Assembly: GCA_001771735.1 (NCBI GenBank)
Contig: MEUM01000029.1
Span: forward strand, 1 to 8,167
Direction: 5' to 3'
DNA length: 8,167 nucleotides
Source of the DNA: Caldifarciminota bacterium RBG_13_43_14
Lineage (GTDB): Bacteria > Hydrothermota > Tepidihabitantia > SM23-42
Shown here: positions 1 to 6,069 of the stretch, in pieces
Position numbering within the stretch: the first letter of the stretch is position 1
How the letters are laid out: each line of letters opens with the position of its first letter
Notes under the pieces: model-generated
The model's database searches: none
Told to the model about the DNA's origin: nothing
Seen by the model: the letters and a program-made list of their open reading frames with translations, nothing else
Program-made: the position numbers and the translations under genes

Positions 1-300
1 ACCCTGAAACAAATGACCAGTACGACGATACCGAATATTGTAGTGGGTAGTATAGGACCCTTTGATATAATGCATGATCTTAGAGATGTTCGGCAACAAT
101 GTTTCTACCAGCAAATGAAAATGGTTAGCCATTAAACAATACGCATACAGGTAAAACTGATAACGTTCCTTCGCTTTCATGACATAGTCCAGGAATTTGC
201 CATAGTCATTCGGCATTGTGTAAATCTTTTTGCGGTCATCGCCCCGGCTCATAATGTGGTATAAGCAGTTCTCGGCCTGCAATCGATACGGACGTGCCAT
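1..300 (-). CDS. RAYT-1: REP-associated Y1 transposase, N-terminal part, runs off the left edge
   Basis: Reading the minus strand from the ATG at 300 gives 100 open codons with no stop before the window edge, starting MARPYRLQAENCLYHIMSRG. This is the N-terminus of the Y1/HUH single-strand transposase family (IS200-like, RAYT branch). Visible landmarks are the basic start followed by YHIMSRGDDRK (residues 14-24), the metal-binding HUH motif ANHFHLL with H60 and H62, the probable nucleophile Tyr83 in GSYTTHYN, and the GHLFQG strand (95-100). The enzyme is expected to nick and rejoin single-stranded DNA at REP-type hairpins. The C-terminal half lies outside the window. A promoter with TTGACG, 16 bp and TATGAT ends 6 nt before the ATG, so the transcript is probably leaderless. 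A REP-like hairpin lies just upstream. The catalytic residues that can be seen are intact, in contrast to RAYT-2. Confidence 0.9.
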   Translation of the reverse strand, partial: MARPYRLQAENCLYHIMSRGDDRKKIYTMPNDYGKFLDYVMKAKERYQFYLYAYCLMANHFHLLVETLLPNISKIMHYIKGSYTTHYNIRYRRTGHLFQG

Positions 301-306
301 TACATG

Positions 307-334
307 ATCATATCTATTTTATCGCTCTCGTCAA
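307..334 (-). promoter_or_regulatory. Promoter of RAYT-1, leaderless type
   Basis: On the minus strand TTGACG (334-329) is followed after 16 bp by TATGAT (312-307). Only six bases separate the -10 box from the ATG at 300, so transcription should start at or next to the start codon. No Shine-Dalgarno is present. Confidence 0.65.
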
Positions 335-347
335 TTAGTGTGGAAAG

Positions 348-371
348 TGGAGGGCTGACCCCATTTTGTCC
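348..371. repeat. REP-like hairpin and GGACAAAAT motif upstream of RAYT-1
   Basis: The plus strand shows an imperfect hairpin at 348-363: GGG pairs with CCC around a CTGA loop, and the stem extends past a short bulge. On the minus strand it is preceded by GGACAAAATGG (371-361). RAYT genes are normally accompanied by such hairpins, which are their substrates. The GGACAAAAT(A/G)GG string also occurs in the terminal repeats of the RAYT-2 element, so the two transposases may recognise related sites. The matching repeat on the far side of RAYT-1 would lie outside the window. Confidence 0.5.
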
Positions 372-385
372 TTTATTGTCAAGTA

Positions 386-413
386 TTGACTTCCTGCGAT
401 TTACGATTATAGT
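386..413 (+). promoter_or_regulatory. Promoter of ddl, leaderless type
   Basis: TTGACT (386-391), a 16-bp spacer and TATAGT (408-413) form a good sigma70-type promoter. Six bases separate the -10 box from the ATG at 420, placing the expected transcription start on the start codon. This argues for the 420 start over the internal ATG at 444. Confidence 0.65.
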
Positions 414-419
414 TTTTGC

Positions 420-1355
420 ATGGACAAGGACCGCAAATTCTTCATGAACAAGAAGATCGGCGTGCTTTACGGCGGCTGGTCCAGTGAACGCGAAATATCG
501 ATCGGTTCGGGAAAATGCGTTATCGAATCGCTCAAAAATCAAGGTTTTGAGGTCAAAGGTATTGATGTCGACCGGAATTTCATACGCCGACTCAAGGATA
601 TTGATATTGCGTTTATTGCATTGCACGGAAAACCCGGCGAAGACGGCATGATACAGGGCGTGCTCGAATATCTTGGTATCCCCTATACCGGCTCGGGCAT
701 ATTAGGATCAGCGGTTGGCATGGATAAGCTGATCTCCAAGCAGCTTTTTATCAGTCAGAATATACCAACTCCGGATTTTTATTATGACCGCGAGCCCGAT
801 GTAAATGAGATATTGATAAAGCTCGATCTGCCCGTGGTTGTGAAACCACGCGATGAAGGATCAAGTGTCGGGATCAGCGTCGTGGAGACAAGACAAGAAC
901 TTGAGTGCATGTTCAAGCGAACGCGGCGTAAATTCAAAGCGCTGATCTTCGAAAAATACATACCGGGCATTATGGCAACCTGCGGCATCCTGAATCAAGT
1001 TCCTTTGCCGGTGCTTGAGATCGCACCAAAAAAACGTCGTTTTTATGATTATAAATCAAAATACACATCGGGCATGACCGAGTATATTGTACCAGCTCGT
1101 TTACCTGAAGATATTTATAAAAAGATTCAGGAATATGCACTTGCCGCCCATCGAGCGATCGGTGCCCATGGATTTTCACGAGTAGATTTCGTACTCGATC
1201 AAAACCACAATCCGTTTGTTCTTGAGGTCAATACTATCCCCGGGTTATTAAGCGGTTCAAATCTGCCTCTCGAAGCTGGGGCGATAGGTCTTACTTATGA
1301 TATTTTGGTCTTTGAGATACTGAAAACCTCACTGGGCCGCTTCACTAAAAAATAG
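420..1355 (+). CDS. ddl: D-alanine--D-alanine ligase
   Basis: ATP-dependent cytoplasmic ligase that joins two D-alanines for the peptidoglycan stem peptide. The protein is 311 aa, close to the usual ~306. It shows the N-terminal motif GVLYGGWSSEREIS (14-27), LHGKPGEDG (68-76), the ATP-grasp segment VVVKPRDEGSSVG (139-151), YDYKSKY (209-215), and the metal-binding residues D256, E269 and N271 in VDF and LEVNTIPG. The Tyr at the end of YDYKSKY matches the residue that favours D-Ala over D-lactate in characterised ligases, so a depsipeptide ligase is unlikely. One oddity is the active-site loop after EVNTIPG, which reads LLSGSNLP where the family usually has MTxxSLxP. Family N-termini normally begin at MNKKIGVL (ATG 444, with AAGGA 13 nt upstream). 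The promoter position instead supports 420, which adds eight residues. The gene stands alone and converges on the desulfhydrase-like gene with an 11-bp gap. Confidence 0.95.
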   Translation: MDKDRKFFMNKKIGVLYGGWSSEREISIGSGKCVIESLKNQGFEVKGIDVDRNFIRRLKDIDIAFIALHGKPGEDGMIQGVLEYLGIPYTGSGILGSAVGMDKLISKQLFISQNIPTPDFYYDREPDVNEILIKLDLPVVVKPRDEGSSVGISVVETRQELECMFKRTRRKFKALIFEKYIPGIMATCGILNQVPLPVLEIAPKKRRFYDYKSKYTSGMTEYIVPARLPEDIYKKIQEYALAAHRAIGAHGFSRVDFVLDQNHNPFVLEVNTIPGLLSGSNLPLEAGAIGLTYDILVFEILKTSLGRFTKK

Positions 1356-1366
1356 TCGATCAACGA

Positions 1367-2332
1367 TCACCTTCGTACGATCTGGCTGTATTCACGTTTG
1401 AATGCAAAAATACTAAATAAACCACCCGTGTGCAGAAATATCACCCGCTTATATTTTGTTCTTTTTAAATGATTGATCATTCCGTGAAAAGCTTTGCCCG
1501 TATATACCGGATCCAGTATTAAATCATATTTCAGAACCGTCTGTATCGTTTTCATTTCAGCCGCATAGGGTATGGCGTACCCTGGACCTATATACCCATC
1601 AACTAATTTAATGTCGTCGGCACCGGGCTTTGGTTTAAAATTAAAACGCCGCCTTGCCTGTTCAATTATACTGTTAATGCGTTTCTGAAAATAATCGATC
1701 GTGTCACAGACGATCACTCCAACTATATCAATATTAGAACCGGTAATCAACTTGCCAAGCAAAAGGCCGGCATACGTACCGCCTGATCCGACCGCGCAGT
1801 ATACTGCATTGATACGCTTTTCTTTTATGAATCTTGCCATTTCCTTGAATCCAGCGATATACCCAAGACAACCTATTTCATTCGATCCGCCTTCCGGAAT
1901 AACATAGGGACGCAGGCCGAGACGGGTAATACGCTGTGCATATTCGTTCATTATTGATTCGGCATTTTGATACTGATATGCCGTAATATAATTGATTTTT
2001 GCGCCGAGCAGTTCATTGATCAGCAAATTGCCGGTCGAGACTTTCGATCTTTTTCCCCTCAAGAACAGATGGCAGTTCAGGTTAAAATGCCGGGCGAATG
2101 CTGCGACCGTGCGGCAATGATTTGATTGCACGCCGCCGCAGGTGATCAACGTATCACATTTCTTGCTACGCGCATCGGCGATAAGATATTCCATCTTGCG
2201 CGCTTTATTGCCGGAGATCAATAATCCGTTGAGATCATCCCTTTTAACAAAGATCTGACAATCAGGCATAAAACCTTTCAGTTCAATGATCGGTGTCTTT
2301 TTAATCAAACCCACTGGTTTTATAAATTTCAT
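1367..2332 (-). CDS. PLP-dependent D-cysteine desulfhydrase / ACC deaminase family enzyme
   Basis: A fold-type II PLP enzyme of 321 aa, full length for the family. It probably breaks D-cysteine, or a related D-amino acid, into pyruvate, ammonia and sulfide in the cytoplasm. Visible motifs are FVKRDDLNGLLISGNKARKMEYL with the PLP-binding Lys43, QSNH (69-72) with the conserved serine, the phosphate-binding GSGGT (182-186), DPVYTGKA (274-281) and HTGG (301-304). True ACC deaminases usually have Glu in VYEG and Leu in HLGG. Threonine at both places here favours the D-cysteine desulfhydrase branch, although the substrate cannot be fixed from sequence. The ATG at 2332 is preceded by an excellent promoter 5 nt away. 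The convergent partner is ddl, so two enzymes handling D-amino acids lie side by side, but they are not co-transcribed. Confidence 0.88.
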   Translation of the reverse strand: MKFIKPVGLIKKTPIIELKGFMPDCQIFVKRDDLNGLLISGNKARKMEYLIADARSKKCDTLITCGGVQSNHCRTVAAFARHFNLNCHLFLRGKRSKVSTGNLLINELLGAKINYITAYQYQNAESIMNEYAQRITRLGLRPYVIPEGGSNEIGCLGYIAGFKEMARFIKEKRINAVYCAVGSGGTYAGLLLGKLITGSNIDIVGVIVCDTIDYFQKRINSIIEQARRRFNFKPKPGADDIKLVDGYIGPGYAIPYAAEMKTIQTVLKYDLILDPVYTGKAFHGMINHLKRTKYKRVIFLHTGGLFSIFAFKREYSQIVRR

Positions 2333-2337
2333 GCATT

Positions 2338-2366
2338 ATTATAGCAAAATAGACTCCGCTATTCAA
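2338..2366 (-). promoter_or_regulatory. Promoter of the desulfhydrase-like gene, leaderless type
   Basis: On the minus strand TTGAAT (2366-2361), a 17-bp spacer and a perfect TATAAT (2343-2338) are followed by only five bases before the ATG at 2332. The predicted transcript starts at the ATG, and no Shine-Dalgarno is present. Confidence 0.7.
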
Positions 2367-2398
2367 TCATTTTCTATCCGTCTGCATATTATTCTTTC

Positions 2399-2464
2399 AT
2401 CCGTGCAATCTGTGTATTCTGTTATCTGTCTAATCTGTGTTGTCAAATCTGTACCATCGGTGTT
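2399..2464. repeat. Degenerate 9-bp repeat array (ATCTGTGTA-like units)
   Basis: Units related to ATCTGTGTA begin at 2399, 2408, 2424, 2433, 2447 and 2456, with a partial unit at 2417. Adjacent pairs are spaced exactly 9 bp. The array fills the gap between the divergent promoters of the desulfhydrase-like and prohibitin-like genes. Its function is unknown. It resembles dispersed intergenic repeats (CACAGATT-type on the other strand) that I recall from some uncultured-phylum genomes, but that link is from memory only. Confidence 0.6.
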
Positions 2465-2470
2465 ACTAAA

Positions 2471-2514
2471 TTGACAATGTGCTGGTATACTATATAATAT
2501 TATCAACCAGGAGG
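2471..2514 (+). promoter_or_regulatory. Consensus promoter and Shine-Dalgarno of the prohibitin-like gene
   Basis: A perfect TTGACA (2471-2476), a 16-bp spacer and a perfect TATAAT (2493-2498) are followed by the Shine-Dalgarno AGGAGG (2509-2514), four bases before the ATG at 2519. Twenty bases lie between the -10 box and the ATG, giving a leader of about 14 nt. This is the clear leadered counterpart to the leaderless starts in the window. Confidence 0.8.
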
Positions 2515-2518
2515 TTGC

Positions 2519-3460
2519 ATGTTCATATTAGGAATACTTATTATAGTCGCATTAGTGCTCTTTCGTATGTATTATAAGGTCAAACCCGAAGACCGCCGGA
2601 TCGACGAAAAATTGAAAGTGCGAGTCTTTGCCAGTATCGGTATGGGCGTAGTCGGCGGCTTTATGATAATCGGATCACTATTGAGAGTTATCCCGGCCGG
2701 AAACGTTGGTGTTCAAGTTCTATTTGGCCGGGTGCTGACTCGAGCGACGCTCAGCGAAGGCCTGCATTTGGTCAATCCATTCGTCACCCTGGAGATCATG
2801 AGCATAAGAACCCAGGCCTATACAATGTCGATCGCCCTCGAAGAAGGTGAACGCTATGGTGATGATGCGATCACTTCGCTGACCAGAGACGGTCTTGAAG
2901 TTGCAATGGACCTTACGGTATGGTTTCATCTCAATCCCGATATCGCAGCTACGGTTTATCAGAAGATCGGCAGTGATTATGTTGCCAAGATCGTAAGACC
3001 GGCTGCCCGGACCTCGATCCGGAATACCACGGTAAAATATAATGCGGTCGAGATCTACTCTGACAAACGCGAGGAAGTGCAAAATGAAATAAACCGTTCC
3101 CTGGAAAGGGACTTTACCGAACGTGGCATAATGCTTGAAAAAGTACTGCTTCGTAATATTTCATTGCCGGCCAAAGTCAAGAACGCGATCGAGGCCAAGC
3201 TCGAAGCCGAACAGGACGCCCAGAAAATGGAATTCGTACTGCTAAAAGAGCAAAAAGAAGCCGAACGCAAGAAGATCGAGGCCGGCGGAATCTCTGAGGC
3301 GCAGCAAATAATCGCTAAATCACTGACCGGTGATCGCGGCCGTGCCTATTTATCATGGAAATATCTTGAGAACCTGCAGAGCCTCTATACTTCCCCTAAT
3401 AGTACTATCGTGATCTCACCTTATGACAAGAGTTTTATACCCCTGCTACAGATTAAATAA
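2519..3460 (+). CDS. Prohibitin-like SPFH/Band 7 membrane protein
   Basis: A 313-aa membrane-anchored scaffold protein of the SPFH superfamily, closest in pattern to prohibitins. Two hydrophobic segments (about residues 2-16 and 36-55) precede the Band 7 domain, which begins around VIPAGNVGVQVLFGRV and contains EGLHLVNPF. A charged coiled-coil-like stretch follows, with LLRNISLP, AIEAKLEAEQDAQKMEF and EAERKKIEAGGISEAQQII, a highly characteristic prohibitin/HflK-type series. Such proteins form large rings in the membrane and modulate proteases or membrane domains. No FtsH, HflK/HflC or NfeD gene is adjacent, so the partner is unknown. The start is fixed by a strong Shine-Dalgarno and a consensus promoter. 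The gene converges on the secreted-protein gene with a 22-bp gap that holds only a short palindrome, CTATCGATAG (3473-3482), and no clear terminator. Confidence 0.9.
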   Translation: MFILGILIIVALVLFRMYYKVKPEDRRIDEKLKVRVFASIGMGVVGGFMIIGSLLRVIPAGNVGVQVLFGRVLTRATLSEGLHLVNPFVTLEIMSIRTQAYTMSIALEEGERYGDDAITSLTRDGLEVAMDLTVWFHLNPDIAATVYQKIGSDYVAKIVRPAARTSIRNTTVKYNAVEIYSDKREEVQNEINRSLERDFTERGIMLEKVLLRNISLPAKVKNAIEAKLEAEQDAQKMEFVLLKEQKEAERKKIEAGGISEAQQIIAKSLTGDRGRAYLSWKYLENLQSLYTSPNSTIVISPYDKSFIPLLQIK

Positions 3461-3482
3461 TAATGAAGACTCCTATCGATAG

Positions 3483-4391
3483 CTAACGAATCAAATTTAT
3501 CCTTAAGGTCTTGGTCCGGTCCTGATTTCTTAGTATACAAAAATATGTGCCATTCGGCTGCTGAATTCCCGATTCGTTGCATCCATCCCAGGCAAATATA
3601 TTTTTATTGTCGGTCCCTTGATGATTTTCAAGAAGGGTGATCTTCGAACCGATCGCATTGTAAATCACGGCACTCAGCCTTGATCCATTTGGTGAACAGC
3701 CTTGAATTGTAATGGATTGATTAAAAGGATTTGGATGGGCATTAACCGATAAGTTCGCGGCATCATCATTTTCAGAAAGATCAACCGTATGATGGTATAT
3801 CACCAGCCACGGCGGGGCGTTGGAATACTCACTAGGATAAACGAACACATAGCAATTGCTCAAAATTTCACCGACGGCAAGGGTTTCATTTGAATTGACC
3901 GGATAACTTCCCGGCGGCGGTTGGAAGGTCATATCATCAGGGTCTTTGATCTTTATACTGCAGAAAGTATGACCGCCTGAATAATCAATATTAACGATAT
4001 TCCTAAGATCAACTGAACGCGCCTGACCTAAGGCAATCGCAAACCCAGTGGATTGATGGGTTGACTCTGATGTTGCTATACTATAGATCAGCCGCGATGA
4101 ATCAGCTCCGGTCCATATTTGACTGTTAACATTAAAGAATTTTGCATCGCCATCCCAGTTCGTGCCCACAAAATGAACAAAGGGCGTAAGAAAAGCTGAA
4201 TCTACAACAATATCCCCGGGTAACGAACTGATATTATACTTTAAAAAAATATTCGCTCCCTGACCACCGCCAAAGGTATAAATAAAAACATCCTCCACTG
4301 GCGCCAGGCTAGTCTGCCCCGGTATTAATAATGTTGATATGAATAGTACAACAACCAGTTTGTATACTAAGCTTACCAAGTTAAATTTCAT
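3483..4391 (-). CDS. Secreted DNRLRE-like protein with C-terminal sorting-type domain
   Basis: Predicted exported protein of 302 aa. The first ~27 residues form a signal peptide (MKFNLVSLVYKLVVVLFIST followed by LLIPGQTS). The middle resembles the DNRLRE/CBM96-type beta-sandwich: D-x-F at the start, FLKYNISSLPGDIVVDSAFL, and a closing PPWLVIYH. Residues ~221-302 match the C-terminal domain of FCB-type secreted proteins, with NPFN, VIYNAIGSKI, WDG, SGIQQPNGTYF and a basic end. Such domains either dock on type IX secretion machinery or act as FlgD-like Ig modules, and sequence alone does not say which. ATG 4391 is chosen because AAGGAGGA lies four bases upstream. An in-frame TTG at 4409 would add six residues and swallow the Shine-Dalgarno. 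The ligand is unknown. The gene is probably monocistronic, and no convincing promoter is visible in the AT-rich upstream region. Confidence 0.82.
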   Translation of the reverse strand: MKFNLVSLVYKLVVVLFISTLLIPGQTSLAPVEDVFIYTFGGGQGANIFLKYNISSLPGDIVVDSAFLTPFVHFVGTNWDGDAKFFNVNSQIWTGADSSRLIYSIATSESTHQSTGFAIALGQARSVDLRNIVNIDYSGGHTFCSIKIKDPDDMTFQPPPGSYPVNSNETLAVGEILSNCYVFVYPSEYSNAPPWLVIYHHTVDLSENDDAANLSVNAHPNPFNQSITIQGCSPNGSRLSAVIYNAIGSKITLLENHQGTDNKNIFAWDGCNESGIQQPNGTYFCILRNQDRTKTLRINLIR

Positions 4392-4395
4392 ACTC

Positions 4396-4403
4396 TCCTC
4401 CTT
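4396..4403 (-). promoter_or_regulatory. Shine-Dalgarno deciding the start of the secreted protein
   Basis: AAGGAGGA on the minus strand lies four bases before the ATG at 4391. It rules against the in-frame TTG at 4409, whose reading would translate this site. Confidence 0.8.
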
Positions 4404-4534
4404 GTTCAATTTATATATTTAATAATACAAGCAAAACTTATGCCTAAATATTTTAATTAAGTCTTGATTTATAAAGCAGTTTTTAAAAAAATAAGGTGGT
4501 TATGTAAATTATTACAATATTTCGGTAATCTTTT

Positions 4535-4951
4535 TCATATTGAATCACTGATATTGCCTGCGATATTCGAAAAAAAATATCGGTCGGCCTCGAAAGTCAG
4601 TTTTAGATCGGAAAATTCGGCGGCGGTCAGCCATTTGTAATCTTTGACCTCGTCCGGGGCAGATTTGAATTCACCAGTGATCAATTTTGCGAGCCACCAA
4701 TGAAGCAGGTATTTTTTATTTTCAGTTGGACATTCCCATATTTTTTGAATCGGCTCAACCTCAACACCCATTTCTTCTTTTGATTCTCTGATCACTGCCT
4801 GGGCCTGGCTCTCACCCGGTTCGACTGCACCGGTGATCGGACACCAGTAATTTTCAGCTGTTGTCTTAGCCCGCTTTATGACAAGATATTTGCCGTTCTG
4901 TTTTATAACCACCGCGACCGCGGGGGCAAGCCCCGTTAAATCGTCACTCAT
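4535..4951 (-). CDS. NUDIX hydrolase
   Basis: A 138-aa cytoplasmic NUDIX pyrophosphohydrolase that cleaves a nucleoside diphosphate linked to some other moiety. The Nudix box GX5EX7REUXEEXGU is complete at residues 41-63 (G41, E47, R55, E56, E59, E60, G62), with Ser where the hydrophobic U usually stands. Before it comes VVIKQNGKYLVIKRAKT, and after it WWLAKLITGEFK and the closing beta strand DEVKDYKWLTAAEF. This resembles small mutator-type members, but the substrate cannot be assigned. ATG 4951 is preferred. An in-frame TTG at 4963 would add four residues. No clear Shine-Dalgarno (only GGCGGTG close to the ATG) and no promoter of the type seen elsewhere are present. The RAYT-2 element begins 39 bp upstream and may have displaced the original promoter. 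Confidence 0.9.
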   Translation of the reverse strand: MSDDLTGLAPAVAVVIKQNGKYLVIKRAKTTAENYWCPITGAVEPGESQAQAVIRESKEEMGVEVEPIQKIWECPTENKKYLLHWWLAKLITGEFKSAPDEVKDYKWLTAAEFSDLKLTFEADRYFFSNIAGNISDSI

Positions 4952-4995
4952 TGACACCGCCAATATTCAGTCTTCTGCAAATCATTTAACGGGGC
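4930..4995. repeat. 12-bp perfect inverted repeat around the NUDIX start
   Basis: GCCCCGTTAAAT (4930-4941) is the exact reverse complement of ATTTAACGGGGC (4984-4995), with 42 bp between. One arm lies in the first codons of the NUDIX gene. The other overlaps the outer end of the RAYT-2 element, which starts at 4990. A transcript of the minus strand could fold with the NUDIX start codon in the loop. Function unknown. Confidence 0.6.
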
Positions 4996-5067
4996 AGGCC
5001 CTCCTCCTCGGCCTCCGCCAGAGGCGGACAAAATAGGTGGACAAGATAGGCGGACAAGTGAGGCGGG
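4990..5067 (+). repeat. Left terminal inverted repeat: REP-like hairpin plus three 13-bp units
   Basis: Read on the plus strand, the repeat has three parts. The outer segment begins CGGGGCAGGC. The hairpin TCCGCC-AGA-GGCGGA lies at 5014-5028. Three 13-bp tandem units lie at 5026-5064: GGACAAAATAGGT, GGACAAGATAGGC and GGACAAGTGAGGC. It differs from the right copy at four of 78 positions. Confidence 0.9.
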
Positions 5068-5109
5068 TTTTGTGAACTTCTACTTTTCTGATCCACTCTA
5101 TATCGCCGG

Positions 5110-6009
5110 TTATTTTCCTCTGAACCTGTCCGGCACTGCTTTTTTAACCGTGCCTGGGGTCACGGAAAACAACCCTGCCACCCGGCGCAATGAAAATCCG
5201 TGTTCTTTAACTAACATATTGAAGGCCTTGTGGCGCAGCTTTCTTTCTTCAATCCCGATCGGATTTTGCAGCACCTCAAATGCAACGCCTAAATGATTGC
5301 TTATTTTCAGCATCGCCTCAGCAAAATCCTTTTTAAAATCAAGCTCCAAAGTTTTTGGTTTTATTGTACTGGGCATGGACGTTTTTATTTTCGTATGAAC
5401 CTTCTTCACATAATCATCATCGCCGATCACCGAACCGGGAGCCGCGTTTGACCAATCAACCGGATCGTTCTCATGTCCAATCACAAATTCCTCATAGTGC
5501 TTGACCGTATTCTTACCGGACCCAAACTGCTCCATAATTATTTCAGGTTTTATAAATCCTCGCGGTGTCAATTCAATATATGCACGATAACTTGTCCAGC
5601 GATAATCCTCCGGCTTTTTCACCAATCCGGCATCAATTGCTTGCCGGTGAATGTACCGACTCAACCAAATACCATAATTATTGCCCTGTACTATTTTATT
5701 ATTGTAACGCTCACCAAATACATGCCCGGTTCGCTTGGCAACTTTGTTAAAATAGCGCGCGTATTCACCTTGCAGATTGTTCATAAAGTTAGAAACTTTG
5801 CCCTCTTTATCCAATATAAATAAATGAACAGACCGTTCCATAAGCGCGTAAGCGACGATATCAATTTTATGCTCCCGGCTGTACCGTTCCAAGAAGATCA
5901 GGTATTTTTCATACTGGTGGTCATTGATAAAAACCGGCTTGCGGTCATTGCCGCCGGCGTTTATATAGTGGAATAGTCCAATTCCTTTAAGGCGGGGCTT
6001 TTTCGGCAT
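5110..6009 (-). CDS. RAYT-2: REP-associated Y1 transposase with altered HUH motif
   Basis: A 299-aa Y1/HUH single-strand transposase of the REP-associated branch. It aligns with RAYT-1 without gaps over the N-terminal domain: HYINAGGNDRK (14-24), the HUH region at 57-62, probable nucleophile Tyr83 in GEYARYFNK, and TGHVFGERY (94-102). The C-terminal part carries VIGDDDYVKKV and a DnaA-like helix-turn-helix ending in LRRVAGLFSVTPGTVKKAV, a common RAYT extension for DNA binding. The key oddity is that the normal NHxH reads RSVH, so Ser60 replaces the first metal-binding His while His62 remains. Activity may be lost or changed. The reading frame is otherwise full length. Start 6009 is chosen over an upstream ATG at 6057 because the family begins near MPKKPRL and a promoter ends five bases before it. 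The gene lies inside nearly identical inverted repeats. Confidence 0.92.
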   Translation of the reverse strand: MPKKPRLKGIGLFHYINAGGNDRKPVFINDHQYEKYLIFLERYSREHKIDIVAYALMERSVHLFILDKEGKVSNFMNNLQGEYARYFNKVAKRTGHVFGERYNNKIVQGNNYGIWLSRYIHRQAIDAGLVKKPEDYRWTSYRAYIELTPRGFIKPEIIMEQFGSGKNTVKHYEEFVIGHENDPVDWSNAAPGSVIGDDDYVKKVHTKIKTSMPSTIKPKTLELDFKKDFAEAMLKISNHLGVAFEVLQNPIGIEERKLRHKAFNMLVKEHGFSLRRVAGLFSVTPGTVKKAVPDRFRGK

Positions 6010-6014
6010 GCCTA

Positions 6015-6042
6015 ATGATATTTGCGCAATTGTATAAGTCAA
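6015..6042 (-). promoter_or_regulatory. Promoter of RAYT-2, leaderless type
   Basis: On the minus strand TTGACT (6042-6037), a 16-bp spacer and TATCAT (6020-6015) are followed by five bases and the ATG at 6009. It lies inside the element, between the right inverted repeat and the gene, so the element carries its own promoter. Confidence 0.65.
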
Positions 6043-6069
6043 GGCAAAGGTTATCAAAAATTGCGCTTA

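Noticed and set aside
2286..2474. Small plus-strand reading frame of 62 codons with hydrophobic stretches
   Set aside because: It overlaps the start and promoter of the desulfhydrase-like gene and the 9-bp repeat array, with no Shine-Dalgarno or promoter of its own.
3461..3483. Bidirectional terminator between the prohibitin-like and secreted-protein genes
   Set aside because: Only a 10-bp palindrome without loop (CTATCGATAG) and no T-run is present, so it does not support termination.
4392..4534. Possible small gene or RNA in the AT-rich gap upstream of the secreted protein
   Set aside because: No reading frame with a ribosome site and no stable structured RNA pattern is visible; several TA-rich -10-like strings exist but none has a matching -35 box.
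5014..5028. Intrinsic terminator at the hairpin of the inverted repeat
   Set aside because: No U-tract follows the stem on either strand and the hairpin is part of the REP-like repeat present at both ends.
5008..5060. Outward promoter inside the left inverted repeat (TTGTCC-16-TATTTT on the minus strand)
   Set aside because: Both boxes match the consensus at only four of six positions, and the sequence is explained by the 13-bp tandem units; it is much weaker than the real promoters here.
5026..5064. CRISPR-like array suggested by three regularly spaced short repeats
   Set aside because: The 13-bp units are directly adjacent with no spacers, occur only three times, and reappear in inverted form at the other end of a transposase element.
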